This document shows, piece by piece, positions 9,428-17,286 of a stretch of 64,000 nt of DNA. The DNA comes from Dermatophilaceae bacterium Soc4.6 (lineage in GTDB: Bacteria > Actinomycetota > Actinomycetes > Actinomycetales > Dermatophilaceae). A model generated the notes under the pieces. That model saw nothing but the letters and a program-made list of their open reading frames with translations. It made no database searches and had not been told where the DNA came from. The stretch is from the NCBI GenBank assembly GCA_039889245.1, contig JAZGVH010000002.1, positions 2,046,001 through 2,110,000 on the forward strand, given 5' to 3'. The translations under genes were made by a program, and so were the position numbers. Numbering within the stretch: the stretch's first letter is position 1; the number at the start of each line of letters is the position of its first letter.

Positions 9428-10218
9428 GCGCGCACCCCCTCAGTGGTCGTGGCGCGGACGCGGTCCGGGTCCGCTCCGGGTGCCGGGGACGCGGTGTCCT
9501 CGACGGTCAGGCGTCCCTCGTGCATGGTCCACCGCTGGGACAGACGGTCGGCCACCTCGATGTCGTGCGTGGAGACCACGAGGGCCGCTCCGATCTCGTT
9601 CGCGCTGGCGAGCAGGACGTCGACGAGGTGCTGCCCGCTGGCCCGGTCGAGCTGTCCGGTGGGCTCGTCGGCCAGGATGAGGACCGGCCGTTGGGCCAGC
9701 ACCCGGGCGACAGCCACTCGTTGCGCCTGCCCGCCCGACAGCTCCTCGGGGAGCTGGTCGGCGAGCTGGGCGACGTCCACCAGCTGCAGGGCGTGCCGGA
9801 CGCGCTCCTCGGTCTCCGCCTCGGAGACCCCCGCCAGGACCAGGGGGAGAGCGGCGTTCTCGACCACGGTCAAGGCGGGGACGAGGCTGGGGCTCTGGAA
9901 CACCACCCCGATCTGGTGTCCGCGAGTCTCGGGGTCCGCCGACAGTCCTGGCCAGGTGACCGTCCCGGTGGTGGGACGCTCCAGTCCGGAGAGCATGTGC
10001 AGCAGCGTGGACTTGCCGGAGCCGGAGGGTCCGACGATGGCGGTGCGGGACCCGGGGTGCACCTCACAGGTGCTGCCGTGGACGGCGACCACCGCCCGTT
10101 CGCCGTGACCGAAGGTGCGGGCCACGTCGACGCACTCGACGACGGGGCCGCGCTGGGACATGGGGTGGGACATGGGGTGGGACATCGGGTGGGGGGTGGG
10201 GTGGGTGCTCGCGGTCAT
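9424..10218 (-). CDS. ABC transporter ATP-binding protein (first of two)
   Basis: A 264-residue MacB/LolD-type ATPase. Walker A is GPSGSGKSTLL, the signature LSGGQAQRVAVAR and Walker B VLILADEPTGQLD; H-loop His is in STHDIEV. The N-terminus carries a short repeat (PHPMSHPMSHPMSQ) encoded by a 15-nt DNA repeat, so the true start could be a later ATG of that run. Both neighbours overlap it by 4 nt (ATGA), indicating tight translational coupling with the second ATPase and the permease. Confidence 0.92.
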   Translation of the reverse strand: MTASTHPTPHPMSHPMSHPMSQRGPVVECVDVARTFGHGERAVVAVHGSTCEVHPGSRTAIVGPSGSGKSTLLHMLSGLERPTTGTVTWPGLSADPETRGHQIGVVFQSPSLVPALTVVENAALPLVLAGVSEAETEERVRHALQLVDVAQLADQLPEELSGGQAQRVAVARVLAQRPVLILADEPTGQLDRASGQHLVDVLLASANEIGAALVVSTHDIEVADRLSQRWTMHEGRLTVEDTASPAPGADPDRVRATTTEGVRA

Positions 10219-11003
10219 GAGGTGACGCTCCCGTCGTGAAGGGTGATGACGCGGTCGGCGATGGCCACCACGCGCGGGCTGTGGGTGACCACGAGCAGTG
10301 CCGCGCCTTGGCCAGCTCGCTCCCGCAGGAGGTCGAGGACCTGCTCCTCCGTGTGCCCGTCGAGCTCGCCCGTGGGTTCGTCGGCCAGGACGATGTCCGG
10401 GTCGTTGGCCAGTGCCACCGCGAGGCCGGCTCGGGCCAGCTCTCCGCCGGACAGCTCGGACGCGTGTGCGCGGCCACGGCGAGCGAGCCCGACCCGGTCA
10501 AGCAGCTCGTCGACCTCGATCCGTCCACCGTCGCGCCCAGCCGTCCGGCCCGTGGCCGGGGGACGTCCTGCCGTGCGCGCGAGGTGGATGTTGGCTCGGA
10601 CGTCGAGGTGAGGCAGCAGGTTTCGCGCCTGGAGCAGCACGCCGATCCGCTGAGCCCGTAGGCGTGCCCGCTGAGCCTCGGGGCGATGGCTCAGTCGTTC
10701 GCCACCCACCCGGACCGTTCCTCCATCGGGCTCATCGAGCCCGGCCAGGCACGCCAGGAGGGTCGACTTGCCGCACCCCGACGGTCCCACCACCGCCACC
10801 GTCTCGCCAGCGGCGACGGTCAGGGAGACTCCCCGTAGGGCGAGGGTCTCCTCGTCCCCGGTGCGGAAGAACCGGTAGAGGTGGTCGGCCGTCAACGCGG
10901 CCGGATGGGTACGGCCCTGGGGACCGTGGCTGTCCGGCCCGATCGGGTCGGCGGGTCGAGGCGACGTGGTCGCTGAGTCGGTCACGACGCTGGTCACGAC
11001 CAC
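10215..11003 (-). CDS. ABC transporter ATP-binding protein (second of two)
   Basis: A 262-residue ATPase with Walker A GPSGCGKSTLL, signature LSGGELARAGLAVA and Walker B DIVLADEPTGELD. The start region holds several GTG codons; the most upstream at 11003 overlaps the lipoprotein stop by 10 nt. It differs clearly in sequence from the ATPase next to it, so the pair is not a recent duplication. A heterodimeric ATPase pair driving the single permease is the simplest reading. Confidence 0.9.
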   Translation of the reverse strand: MVVTSVVTDSATTSPRPADPIGPDSHGPQGRTHPAALTADHLYRFFRTGDEETLALRGVSLTVAAGETVAVVGPSGCGKSTLLACLAGLDEPDGGTVRVGGERLSHRPEAQRARLRAQRIGVLLQARNLLPHLDVRANIHLARTAGRPPATGRTAGRDGGRIEVDELLDRVGLARRGRAHASELSGGELARAGLAVALANDPDIVLADEPTGELDGHTEEQVLDLLRERAGQGAALLVVTHSPRVVAIADRVITLHDGSVTS

Positions 11004-11668
11004 GTCACGGAGTTGGAGACGATGCGCCAGGGGTCGACGTTGTCGGCGTTCGTGGGGCCCGACAACGTGAGGTCCACCCGGGTCCCCGACCGGAAGAACG
11101 AGTAGCGTTCCACGGCGTCGCGCACGACCTTGCCCGTGACGGGGTCCACCGCCGAGTCACGCTGGTACGTCAGCAGCGTCCCGGTCCCCGCCGTGCGGGA
11201 CACGGTGACGACCTTGGGCGCAGCGAACTGGGGCACGCTGCCCTGCAGCCGGGGCACGTCCACCGCCATGACCGACGCCACCGTGGGAGCCGTGGCCACC
11301 GTCGAGGTCTGGACCTCGATTCGGTTGAGCTTGTCGGTGAACACGGTGCCCGTCGAGGTGGTGGACCGGGCCCAGCCCTCTGGCACCTTGACGCTGACCG
11401 CGCCGCCCGGGGGCGTGAACGGGACGTAGGCCTGGTTGTCGGGGATGTCGCCGGGCGGGTTGCTCTCGGTCGCCGCGGGACTCGGCTGGTGCGGGGCCGA
11501 GGACGACGGCGGCTGCGCTGTCCCCGGGCCGCCTGACACCGCGCTCGACGTGCCCGACTGGGGGGAGACCAGGACCGGAGACGACACCGGGGTGGAGCTG
11601 CCGCACGCGGTGAGGAGGACCACCCCCGTCCCCGCTGCTCCCAGAAGGAGAGTCCTCGTGACGTTCAT
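10994..11668 (-). CDS. Secreted lipoprotein, partner of the ABC module
   Basis: A 224-residue lipoprotein. The signal peptide begins MNVTRTLLLG and ends at the lipobox LLTAC, so Cys is the first mature residue. A Ser/Pro/Thr-rich linker (to about residue 75) precedes a compact domain of about 140 residues with VSVKVPEGWAR. Similar two-part lipoproteins accompany FtsX-type transporters in actinobacteria, where they probably act as the external part. The ATG at 11668 has AGGAAAG upstream. The stop overlaps the next ATPase gene, so this is the first gene of the operon. Confidence 0.85.
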   Translation of the reverse strand: MNVTRTLLLGAAGTGVVLLTACGSSTPVSSPVLVSPQSGTSSAVSGGPGTAQPPSSSAPHQPSPAATESNPPGDIPDNQAYVPFTPPGGAVSVKVPEGWARSTTSTGTVFTDKLNRIEVQTSTVATAPTVASVMAVDVPRLQGSVPQFAAPKVVTVSRTAGTGTLLTYQRDSAVDPVTGKVVRDAVERYSFFRSGTRVDLTLSGPTNADNVDPWRIVSNSVTWS

Positions 11669-11717
11669 CGTGGGTCTTCTTTCCTCGGTACCGGCTGGGG
11701 TCAGATCAGTGATCTCC

Positions 11718-11723
11718 ACGCTA
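11718..11723 (-). promoter_or_regulatory. Candidate -10 of the lipoprotein-ABC operon
   Basis: TAGCGT on the minus strand, about 50 nt before the lipoprotein start. It fits TANNNT; no -35 is evident, which would suit activation by a response regulator bound at the direct repeats just upstream. Confidence 0.3.
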
Positions 11724-11733
11724 GGAAGGGGGC

Positions 11734-11765
11734 GGTTAGAGGAGAGGGCCACGTGGGTTAGAGGA
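11734..11765. promoter_or_regulatory. Pair of direct repeats, candidate response-regulator site
   Basis: GGTTAGAGGA occurs at 11734-11743 and again at 11756-11765, exactly 22 nt apart, about two helical turns. OmpR-family regulators bind direct repeats on one face of DNA. The site lies between the lipoprotein operon and the divergent kinase gene. Confidence 0.5.
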
Positions 11766-11832
11766 CGGTAAAACTTTCCGGGGAATTCGTTCGGCGGCCT
11801 CGCACCGGTGGTTGGGCAGCGATGATGACGGG

Positions 11833-13227
11833 ATGCGTCGCCAAGTCCTGCACGTCGCCGTCATGGCCGTCACGGTCGCTCTGGTCCTCTTCGGCCTCCC
11901 CTTGGCGGTCGTGGCCCGGGCCATGATCGTGACGGAGGAGCGGGGGGAGCTGGAGCGGGCCGCGTTGCTCGCCTCGCGCCAGATCGGGCCGGACTTCCGC
12001 GCAGGTGACCCGATCGAGCTCCCTCCCGTCGAGAGCGACAAGAAGGTCGCTATCTACGACATCGGCTTCACCCTGCGCTCGGCGGCGGGCACCGGTCCTG
12101 CCGTGGCCGACGCCGTGACTCGAGTGGCCGCTGCAGGGAGCCAGGCCGACGGCGAGGTCGACGGTGAGCTCGTGGTCGCCGTGCCCGTCACCGTCGCCGA
12201 GAACGTGGTGGCGGTCGTGCGGGTGGCGACACCCCAACGTCTCATCTGGGGGTGGGTCCTGCTGGCGTGGACCGTGCTGGCCCTCACCGCCGCGCTGGCC
12301 CTCACGGTCGCCGTCCTCGTCGCCCGACGCCAGGCCCGCCTGCTCAGTGCGCCGTTGGAGGCGCTGGCAGCAGCAGCGACCCGTGTCGGCGCGGGAGACC
12401 TGCAGATCCGGACGCCGCCGACGGGGGTGCCCGAGCTGGTGCGCCTGGCTCAGACGCAGAACGACATGCTCGGGCGGCTCTCGGACCTCATCGGCCGAGA
12501 ACGGCGCTTCACCGCCGACGTCTCTCATCAGCTGCGCACCCCCCTGACGGGCCTGACCCTCGGACTGCAGAACGCCCTCCGGTCCACCGAGACCAACCCC
12601 GACGCGGTGCTTCGGCCAGCTCTGGTGGACGCGGCAGACCACGTACGCGCCCTCGAGCGGACCATCGAAGACATCCTGACTCTGGCTCGCTCGCAGACCG
12701 AAGCGCACACTGTGCCCCAGACACGCATGGTGACCGAGGTCGTCGACGACCTCGAGCGCAGCTGGCACGGGTCGCTGGCCGCAGCGGGACGACCCTTCGT
12801 CGTCCGCCTCACCGACATCGACCCCGCGACCACCGTGCCCATCTTCCCCGTCACCGAGGTCCTGACGATCCTGCTGGACAACGCCACCCGGCACGGGAGA
12901 GGAGGGGTCGAGGTGTGCTTCCGGGACCTCACGACCGTGGTCGCGGTCGACGTCACGGACGAGGGCGAGGTGACGATGCCCCCCGCGGAGATGTTTCGGC
13001 GGGGAACCTCGGGCAGTAGCGGCTCCGGCATCGGCCTGGCCCTTGGTCGCTCCATCGCCGAGGCCAGCGGCGGCCGGCTCACGCTGGCCAGCGCGGATCC
13101 CACCCGCTTCACCCTCCTCCTGCCCGTGACCCAGCCCGTCACCCTGCCCGCTGCCGCGTCCCCGCCCGCCGAACCCCAGCAACCGGTGCCGTCACCGACC
13201 GACCGGACTCCCGGCGCCCGCAGCTGA
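11833..13227 (+). CDS. Sensor histidine kinase, divergent from the ABC operon
   Basis: A 464-residue kinase. The first helix (about 5-25) is followed by an extracytoplasmic domain to about 140, a second helix, a HAMP linker and the H-box ADVSHQLRTPLTGL. The N-box is LLDNATRHGRGG. The first G-box is degenerate (VTDEGEV instead of DxGxG), while the second (GSGIGLALG) is intact. The degenerate G1 may lower ATP affinity. It lacks an adjoining regulator; the regulator at 5950-6708, at the other end of the divergent ABC operon, is the probable partner. Start taken at the ATG at 11833. Confidence 0.88.
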   Translation: MRRQVLHVAVMAVTVALVLFGLPLAVVARAMIVTEERGELERAALLASRQIGPDFRAGDPIELPPVESDKKVAIYDIGFTLRSAAGTGPAVADAVTRVAAAGSQADGEVDGELVVAVPVTVAENVVAVVRVATPQRLIWGWVLLAWTVLALTAALALTVAVLVARRQARLLSAPLEALAAAATRVGAGDLQIRTPPTGVPELVRLAQTQNDMLGRLSDLIGRERRFTADVSHQLRTPLTGLTLGLQNALRSTETNPDAVLRPALVDAADHVRALERTIEDILTLARSQTEAHTVPQTRMVTEVVDDLERSWHGSLAAAGRPFVVRLTDIDPATTVPIFPVTEVLTILLDNATRHGRGGVEVCFRDLTTVVAVDVTDEGEVTMPPAEMFRRGTSGSSGSGIGLALGRSIAEASGGRLTLASADPTRFTLLLPVTQPVTLPAAASPPAEPQQPVPSPTDRTPGARS

Positions 13228-13292
13228 GCGCCGAACCCCACGCGGGCACGGCAACCTCGACCGGTCGGGGGACGGAACGGGTGCACGGACAG

Positions 13293-13325
13293 TGCCACAC
13301 CCCGCTGATAGGGCGGGGTGTGGCA
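13293..13325. terminator. Perfect 13-bp hairpin, probable bidirectional terminator
   Basis: TGCCACACCCCGC at 13293-13305 pairs perfectly with GCGGGGTGTGGCA at 13313-13325, leaving a 7-nt loop. It lies between two convergent genes (kinase ending at 13227, secreted protein ending at 13381) and can serve both strands. There is no U-tract, as is common in actinobacteria. Confidence 0.8.
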
Positions 13326-13380
13326 TCCGGACCCTCAGTCCGAGGTCACGACGTCACGAGCTGACCTCGTGACCCTTCGG

Positions 13381-13752
13381 TCACTGCTCGTTGGCACCAC
13401 CCTCGTGCTGGACGTCACCAGCCGGGTCCGCGTGTCCGCCGGGACCGTCGCTGGCCGCGGCGCTCTCCGGCGTCTCGGTGGTGCCCTCCGGAACCTCCCC
13501 CTTGGCGGAGCCCGCGGGGTCGGCCGTGTCTGCGGCTCCGGCCTTGTCGGGGGTGCTCTGGTCCCCCTGCTGCAGGGTGTCGGTGTCGGGCGAGGTGGAC
13601 TCGGCCGCCGGCGAGGTGGCTGCGGTCGAGACCGAGGTGGTGCTCGACGGGGTGGCGGCGTTGGCCGAGCTGGTGAGCCACACCCCTCCGAGGGCCGTGA
13701 TGGCGAGGGTGGCGCTGGCCGCCGAGGCGGCGATCTTCGTACGACGGTTCAT
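13381..13752 (-). CDS. Small secreted Ser/Thr/Ala-rich protein
   Basis: A 123-residue protein with a clear signal peptide: MNRRTKIAASA followed by a hydrophobic core and a likely cleavage site after SANA (about residue 32). The mature part is low-complexity, rich in Ser, Thr, Pro, Asp and Glu, and acidic, with no recognisable fold. It is probably an exported disordered protein. It lies downstream of the kinase-regulator pair on the same strand, with a 98-bp gap. Confidence 0.65.
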   Translation of the reverse strand: MNRRTKIAASAASATLAITALGGVWLTSSANAATPSSTTSVSTAATSPAAESTSPDTDTLQQGDQSTPDKAGAADTADPAGSAKGEVPEGTTETPESAAASDGPGGHADPAGDVQHEGGANEQ

Positions 13753-13850
13753 GGGTGGGCCTCCTGGCCGTGGTGCTGGGTTGATCGGACTCCTTCACTC
13801 TGCTCCGTGGTCGATGTGACAGGCGTGTACGACGAATGTGACTGACCCTG

Positions 13851-15281
13851 CTACGCGTCCACCGTTTCGGTGGGCGGTCGGGGAAGCCGGACCTGGACGT
13901 GGGCGCCACCCGACGCACCGTTGGTGGCGCTGACCGTCCCCCCGTGGTGGTGCACCAGCGCGGCGACGATCGAGAGACCGATACCGACGCCGCCCTGCCC
14001 GACAGACCGGGAGGGGTCGGCGCGGCGGAACCGCTCGAACGCATACGGTAGGAACGCCTCGGGGAAGCCGGGACCCTCGTCCGTCACATCCAGAACCGCC
14101 ATCGGCGGCCCGTCGCTCGTCGAGAGCCGCAGGGACACCCGGGACGCACCATGCGCATGGTGCAGCGCGTTCTCGACGAGGTTGATGACGATGCGGAGCA
14201 CCTCGTCCCCGTCGGCCACGATGGTCATTCCGCGGTCGTCCTCTCGGTCGTCTCGGGCGTCTACCTGGACCTCGATGCTGGCCGTCGACCCTCCCGCGAG
14301 GCCCTGACGACGGCGGACCTGCTCGACCCCCTCGAGGACGAGGAGGTCCAGCCGCACCGGCTTCTCCCGCGCGGGCGCGCGCGCGTCCTCGGCCGTCGCC
14401 AGAAGCAACAGGTCATCGGTCAGACGGGTCAGGCGGTCGATGTCGTCGAGGGCGTCGCGCACAGCGAAGTCGACCTCGTGACGGCTGCGATGAGGTCGGA
14501 CCGCTAGCTCGAGCTCGGCTCGCAGCAGGGCCAACGGGGTACGCAGCTCGTGCCCGGCGTCCGCGACCAGGTCCCGTTGCTGGGCGACGGCCGTCTGGAG
14601 GCGCTGGAGCAGGGCGTTCATCGTCGCCCCCAGGAGAGCGACCTCGTCGCGGGTGGCCGGCACCGTCAACCGGGCACCCACGTCTCCGGCGGTGATCGCG
14701 TCCGCCTGCCTGCGCATCCGGGTCACGGGCCGCAAGGTGGCCCCGGCCAGCAGCCACGCCCCCAGCGCACAGGCCAGCACGACCAGCGGACCCGCCACGA
14801 GCAACAGCGTGCGGGCCTGCGTCAGCGCCGCCTCGCTCAGGTCGCGTGTGGTGCCGACCACCAGGACCTGAGCCGGCACCCCGGCGCCAGGCACGGCGAC
14901 CGCCAGCAACCGCACGCTGTCACCGGCTGCCGTCGAGGTGACGCTCACGGGGTTGCGCTGGGCCGCGGCCACCTGCCGCGGCGTCAGGAGCGGCGCACCG
15001 GTGGCTCCCTCGCTGGAGTCCACGACCGAACCCGAGGGGCTGAGCAGCTGGGCGAGGGCCTCGTGAGGCGGGAGCAGACCCGCCGCCCCCGCATCCTGGA
15101 AACCGGCCCCCGAGGACGACACGAGCTGCGAGGACAGCGCGTCCGCGCGCGCCCGCAGCGCGGTGTCGACCGCGTTGTCGAGGCCGTCACGCAGCTGGTG
15201 CAGGAAGACGACCCCGCCCACGGTGAGCAGGAGCGCGGCGGCGGCGCCGACGAGGAGGGACAGGCGGACCCGCAACGGCAC
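13851..15281 (-). CDS. Sensor histidine kinase
   Basis: A 476-residue kinase of the actinobacterial MprB/CutS type. It has an N-terminal helix (about 8-28), an extracytoplasmic domain with DALSSQL, a second helix near 170-195 and a HAMP domain. The H-box is ADAGHELRTPLALL, the N-box LVENALHHAHG, the G1 box DEGPGFP and the G2 box GGVGIGLSIV. It lies 6 nt after its response regulator, in the same operon. Confidence 0.92.
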   Translation of the reverse strand: MPLRVRLSLLVGAAAALLLTVGGVVFLHQLRDGLDNAVDTALRARADALSSQLVSSSGAGFQDAGAAGLLPPHEALAQLLSPSGSVVDSSEGATGAPLLTPRQVAAAQRNPVSVTSTAAGDSVRLLAVAVPGAGVPAQVLVVGTTRDLSEAALTQARTLLLVAGPLVVLACALGAWLLAGATLRPVTRMRRQADAITAGDVGARLTVPATRDEVALLGATMNALLQRLQTAVAQQRDLVADAGHELRTPLALLRAELELAVRPHRSRHEVDFAVRDALDDIDRLTRLTDDLLLLATAEDARAPAREKPVRLDLLVLEGVEQVRRRQGLAGGSTASIEVQVDARDDREDDRGMTIVADGDEVLRIVINLVENALHHAHGASRVSLRLSTSDGPPMAVLDVTDEGPGFPEAFLPYAFERFRRADPSRSVGQGGVGIGLSIVAALVHHHGGTVSATNGASGGAHVQVRLPRPPTETVDA

Positions 15282-15287
15282 GGCCGG

Positions 15288-15983
15288 TCACCCGGCTCGG
15301 GTGGGCGCGGTGCGGGTTGCCCTCAGCCGGTAGCCCGCACCGCGCACCGTCTCGAGGTCGGACCGGTGGAAGGGGCGGTCGATCTTGCGCCGCAGGTAGG
15401 CCACGTACTGGTCGACGACGTTCGAGACCCCGTCGAACGCGAGGTCCCAGCCGTGCTCGAGGATCGCCGTCCGCGAGAGCACCTCGCCGGGGTGGGAGAG
15501 GAACAGCCGCAGCAGAGCGAACTCCTTTGCGGTCAGTGTCAGCTCGGTCTCCCCGCGCCAGGCCCGGTGGGTGGCGGGGTCGAGTCGCAGGTCCCCGACC
15601 TGCAGTACGGATGGGCGCACGGGCGAACCACGCCGAATGAGGGCGCGCAGGCGAGCCGCGAGCTCGACGAAGCTGAACGGCTTCTCCATGTAGTCGTCGG
15701 CGCCCACGTCCAGACCGGTCACCCGGTCGGCCACCCCCTTGCGGGCCGTCAGCATCAGCACCGGCGCCCAGCAGCCGTCTGCACGGAGCCGTCGGCAGAC
15801 CTCGAAGCCGTCGAGCTCGGGCAACATCACGTCGAGGACCACCGCGTCGTAGGTGAACTCCGTGGCCTGCCAGACGGCGTCGACGCCGTCCACAGCGACG
15901 TCGACGCTGTACCCCTCCTCGACCAGACCACGCTGGAGCAGCGCGGCCATCCGCGGGTGGTCCTCCACGACGAGGACACGCAT
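15288..15983 (-). CDS. OmpR-family response regulator
   Basis: A 231-residue regulator. The receiver starts MRVLVVEDHPRMA, with the phospho-acceptor Asp in VVLDVMLPELDG and Lys in DDYMEKPFS. The winged-helix domain includes TLTAKEFALLRLFL, YVAYLRRKID and the terminal VRGAGYRLR. It is first in a two-gene operon with the kinase downstream. It lies 6 nt after the membrane protein gene ending at 15990, so it may read on from it. Confidence 0.93.
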   Translation of the reverse strand: MRVLVVEDHPRMAALLQRGLVEEGYSVDVAVDGVDAVWQATEFTYDAVVLDVMLPELDGFEVCRRLRADGCWAPVLMLTARKGVADRVTGLDVGADDYMEKPFSFVELAARLRALIRRGSPVRPSVLQVGDLRLDPATHRAWRGETELTLTAKEFALLRLFLSHPGEVLSRTAILEHGWDLAFDGVSNVVDQYVAYLRRKIDRPFHRSDLETVRGAGYRLRATRTAPTRAG

Positions 15984-15989
15984 CCGGGG

Positions 15990-17210
15990 CTAGCCCCTTC
16001 CGACCGGAGTCAACGAGGACGTCGACGGCCGTGGTGTCGACCGGTCGTCATCGCGGCGCGACGTCACCATCACCATCGCCAGAGCGGTCATGAGGTAGGC
16101 CGCGCGGAGGTGTCCGGCGGCGGCCGGGAGCCCCGCCGCGTTCAGCACGGTGACGGCAACCAGCCAGGCGGCCACGCCGACGGTGTAGCGCGGCACCAGT
16201 CGGTGACCGCTCCCTCCCAGGTCGAGCACCAGGGCCGCCACCAGCAGGCCCGTCGTGTAGTACGGGTAGGTCCCGGGGTCCAGGAGCATCCGGGTGGCCA
16301 GGACGACGAAGGGGACGGCAAACAGGCGCCCCCGCCTCACCACCCACGCTCCCACCGAGACGGACAGCAGCAGCTGGAGGGGGCGGTCCCACCCCGGTGT
16401 GGTGCCCGCGGAGACTCCCAGGGCCCGCAGGGCCGAGTCGGGAGCCACCGCGATCGCGAACGAGCCGAGGTGCAGGGTGGACGGGTCCCCGAGGACGAAG
16501 ACCGCCCACGGAGCCACGACCAGGACGGCGAAGAGCACGAGGTGGCGGGCCGCGCGGGGCCCGGCCAAGAGGATGACGGCGACGGGTGCGGCCCAAGGCT
16601 TGAACCCCACGGCCAACGCCAGCACCACCACGGCCAGCCCCGGGCGGGAGCGGGTCATGGCCAGCATGGCGCCGACCGTGGCGGCCAGGGCCAAGGCGTC
16701 GTCCAGGTGCCCGTAGTGCACCGCCAGCACCGTCCACGCCGGGGCCAGGAGGGCACCCACGACCAGCAGCCGCGTCGCGCGCTCCGTCCCGGACCCGACC
16801 GGGCGCAGCGCCAGGGCCATGACGAGCACGAGCGCGCCGACCACCAGCATCACGGCACTGGCCACCGCTGTGGCGGCGCCACCGCCCGACGAGACGATGC
16901 CGAAGGCGGCGACCAGCGACAGCGGGCCCATCTGGAGCTCGGGGTGCGCGGCGAAGACGTGCACCCCCTGTGGCGACCCCAGGACCTGGGCCCCCGTGAC
17001 GAAGTAGTGCCAGGAGTACATCCCGTGCCACACGGCCGCCGCGGCCCAGATCACGGTCCAGACGACCAGGACGAGGCTGACCGCTCGCACCCGTCGGTCC
17101 CGCCACACCGGGAGCAGCGGGGACGCGGGCTCTGTCCACGGCGTGGCGGTGCGGTGCAAGGTGAGGGTGATGGTGGCCTCCGGGGTCGTCTGGCCTGCTG
17201 ACGACCCCAC
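15990..17210 (-). CDS. Polytopic membrane protein, GT-C glycosyltransferase-like
   Basis: About 400 residues with ten or more hydrophobic helices. The first loop after helix 1 has WHYFVTGAQVL and AHPELQMGPLSL, and later loops have HYGHLDDALAL and FKPWAAPVA. This pattern resembles actinobacterial DUF2029/GT87-like mannosyltransferases that use polyprenyl-phosphate sugars, but the usual acidic motif is not clear. No ATG lies at the start; GTG at 17210 or TTG at 17159 are options. The frame is open further upstream only because it runs antisense through the kinase gene's tail. Activity is inferred only. Confidence 0.55.
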   Translation of the reverse strand: MGSSAGQTTPEATITLTLHRTATPWTEPASPLLPVWRDRRVRAVSLVLVVWTVIWAAAAVWHGMYSWHYFVTGAQVLGSPQGVHVFAAHPELQMGPLSLVAAFGIVSSGGGAATAVASAVMLVVGALVLVMALALRPVGSGTERATRLLVVGALLAPAWTVLAVHYGHLDDALALAATVGAMLAMTRSRPGLAVVVLALAVGFKPWAAPVAVILLAGPRAARHLVLFAVLVVAPWAVFVLGDPSTLHLGSFAIAVAPDSALRALGVSAGTTPGWDRPLQLLLSVSVGAWVVRRGRLFAVPFVVLATRMLLDPGTYPYYTTGLLVAALVLDLGGSGHRLVPRYTVGVAAWLVAVTVLNAAGLPAAAGHLRAAYLMTALAMVMVTSRRDDDRSTPRPSTSSLTPVGRG

Positions 17211-17286
17211 TGTGGCTGGGCCATTCTGAGCCTGTCCTGAGGACCCTGCGTCGACGTAGGTGCCCGCACGCTTCCCGGGGCCAGTC

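Noticed and set aside
10145-10218. MSHP repeats at the ATPase N-terminus as a metal-binding site
   Set aside because: They come from a short DNA repeat (GGGTGGGACAT) before the fold begins and are more likely slippage, possibly not even translated.
14550-17201. An 883-codon plus-strand open frame opposite a kinase, a regulator and a membrane protein
   Set aside because: It crosses three well-supported minus-strand genes, and its low-complexity product has no motif.
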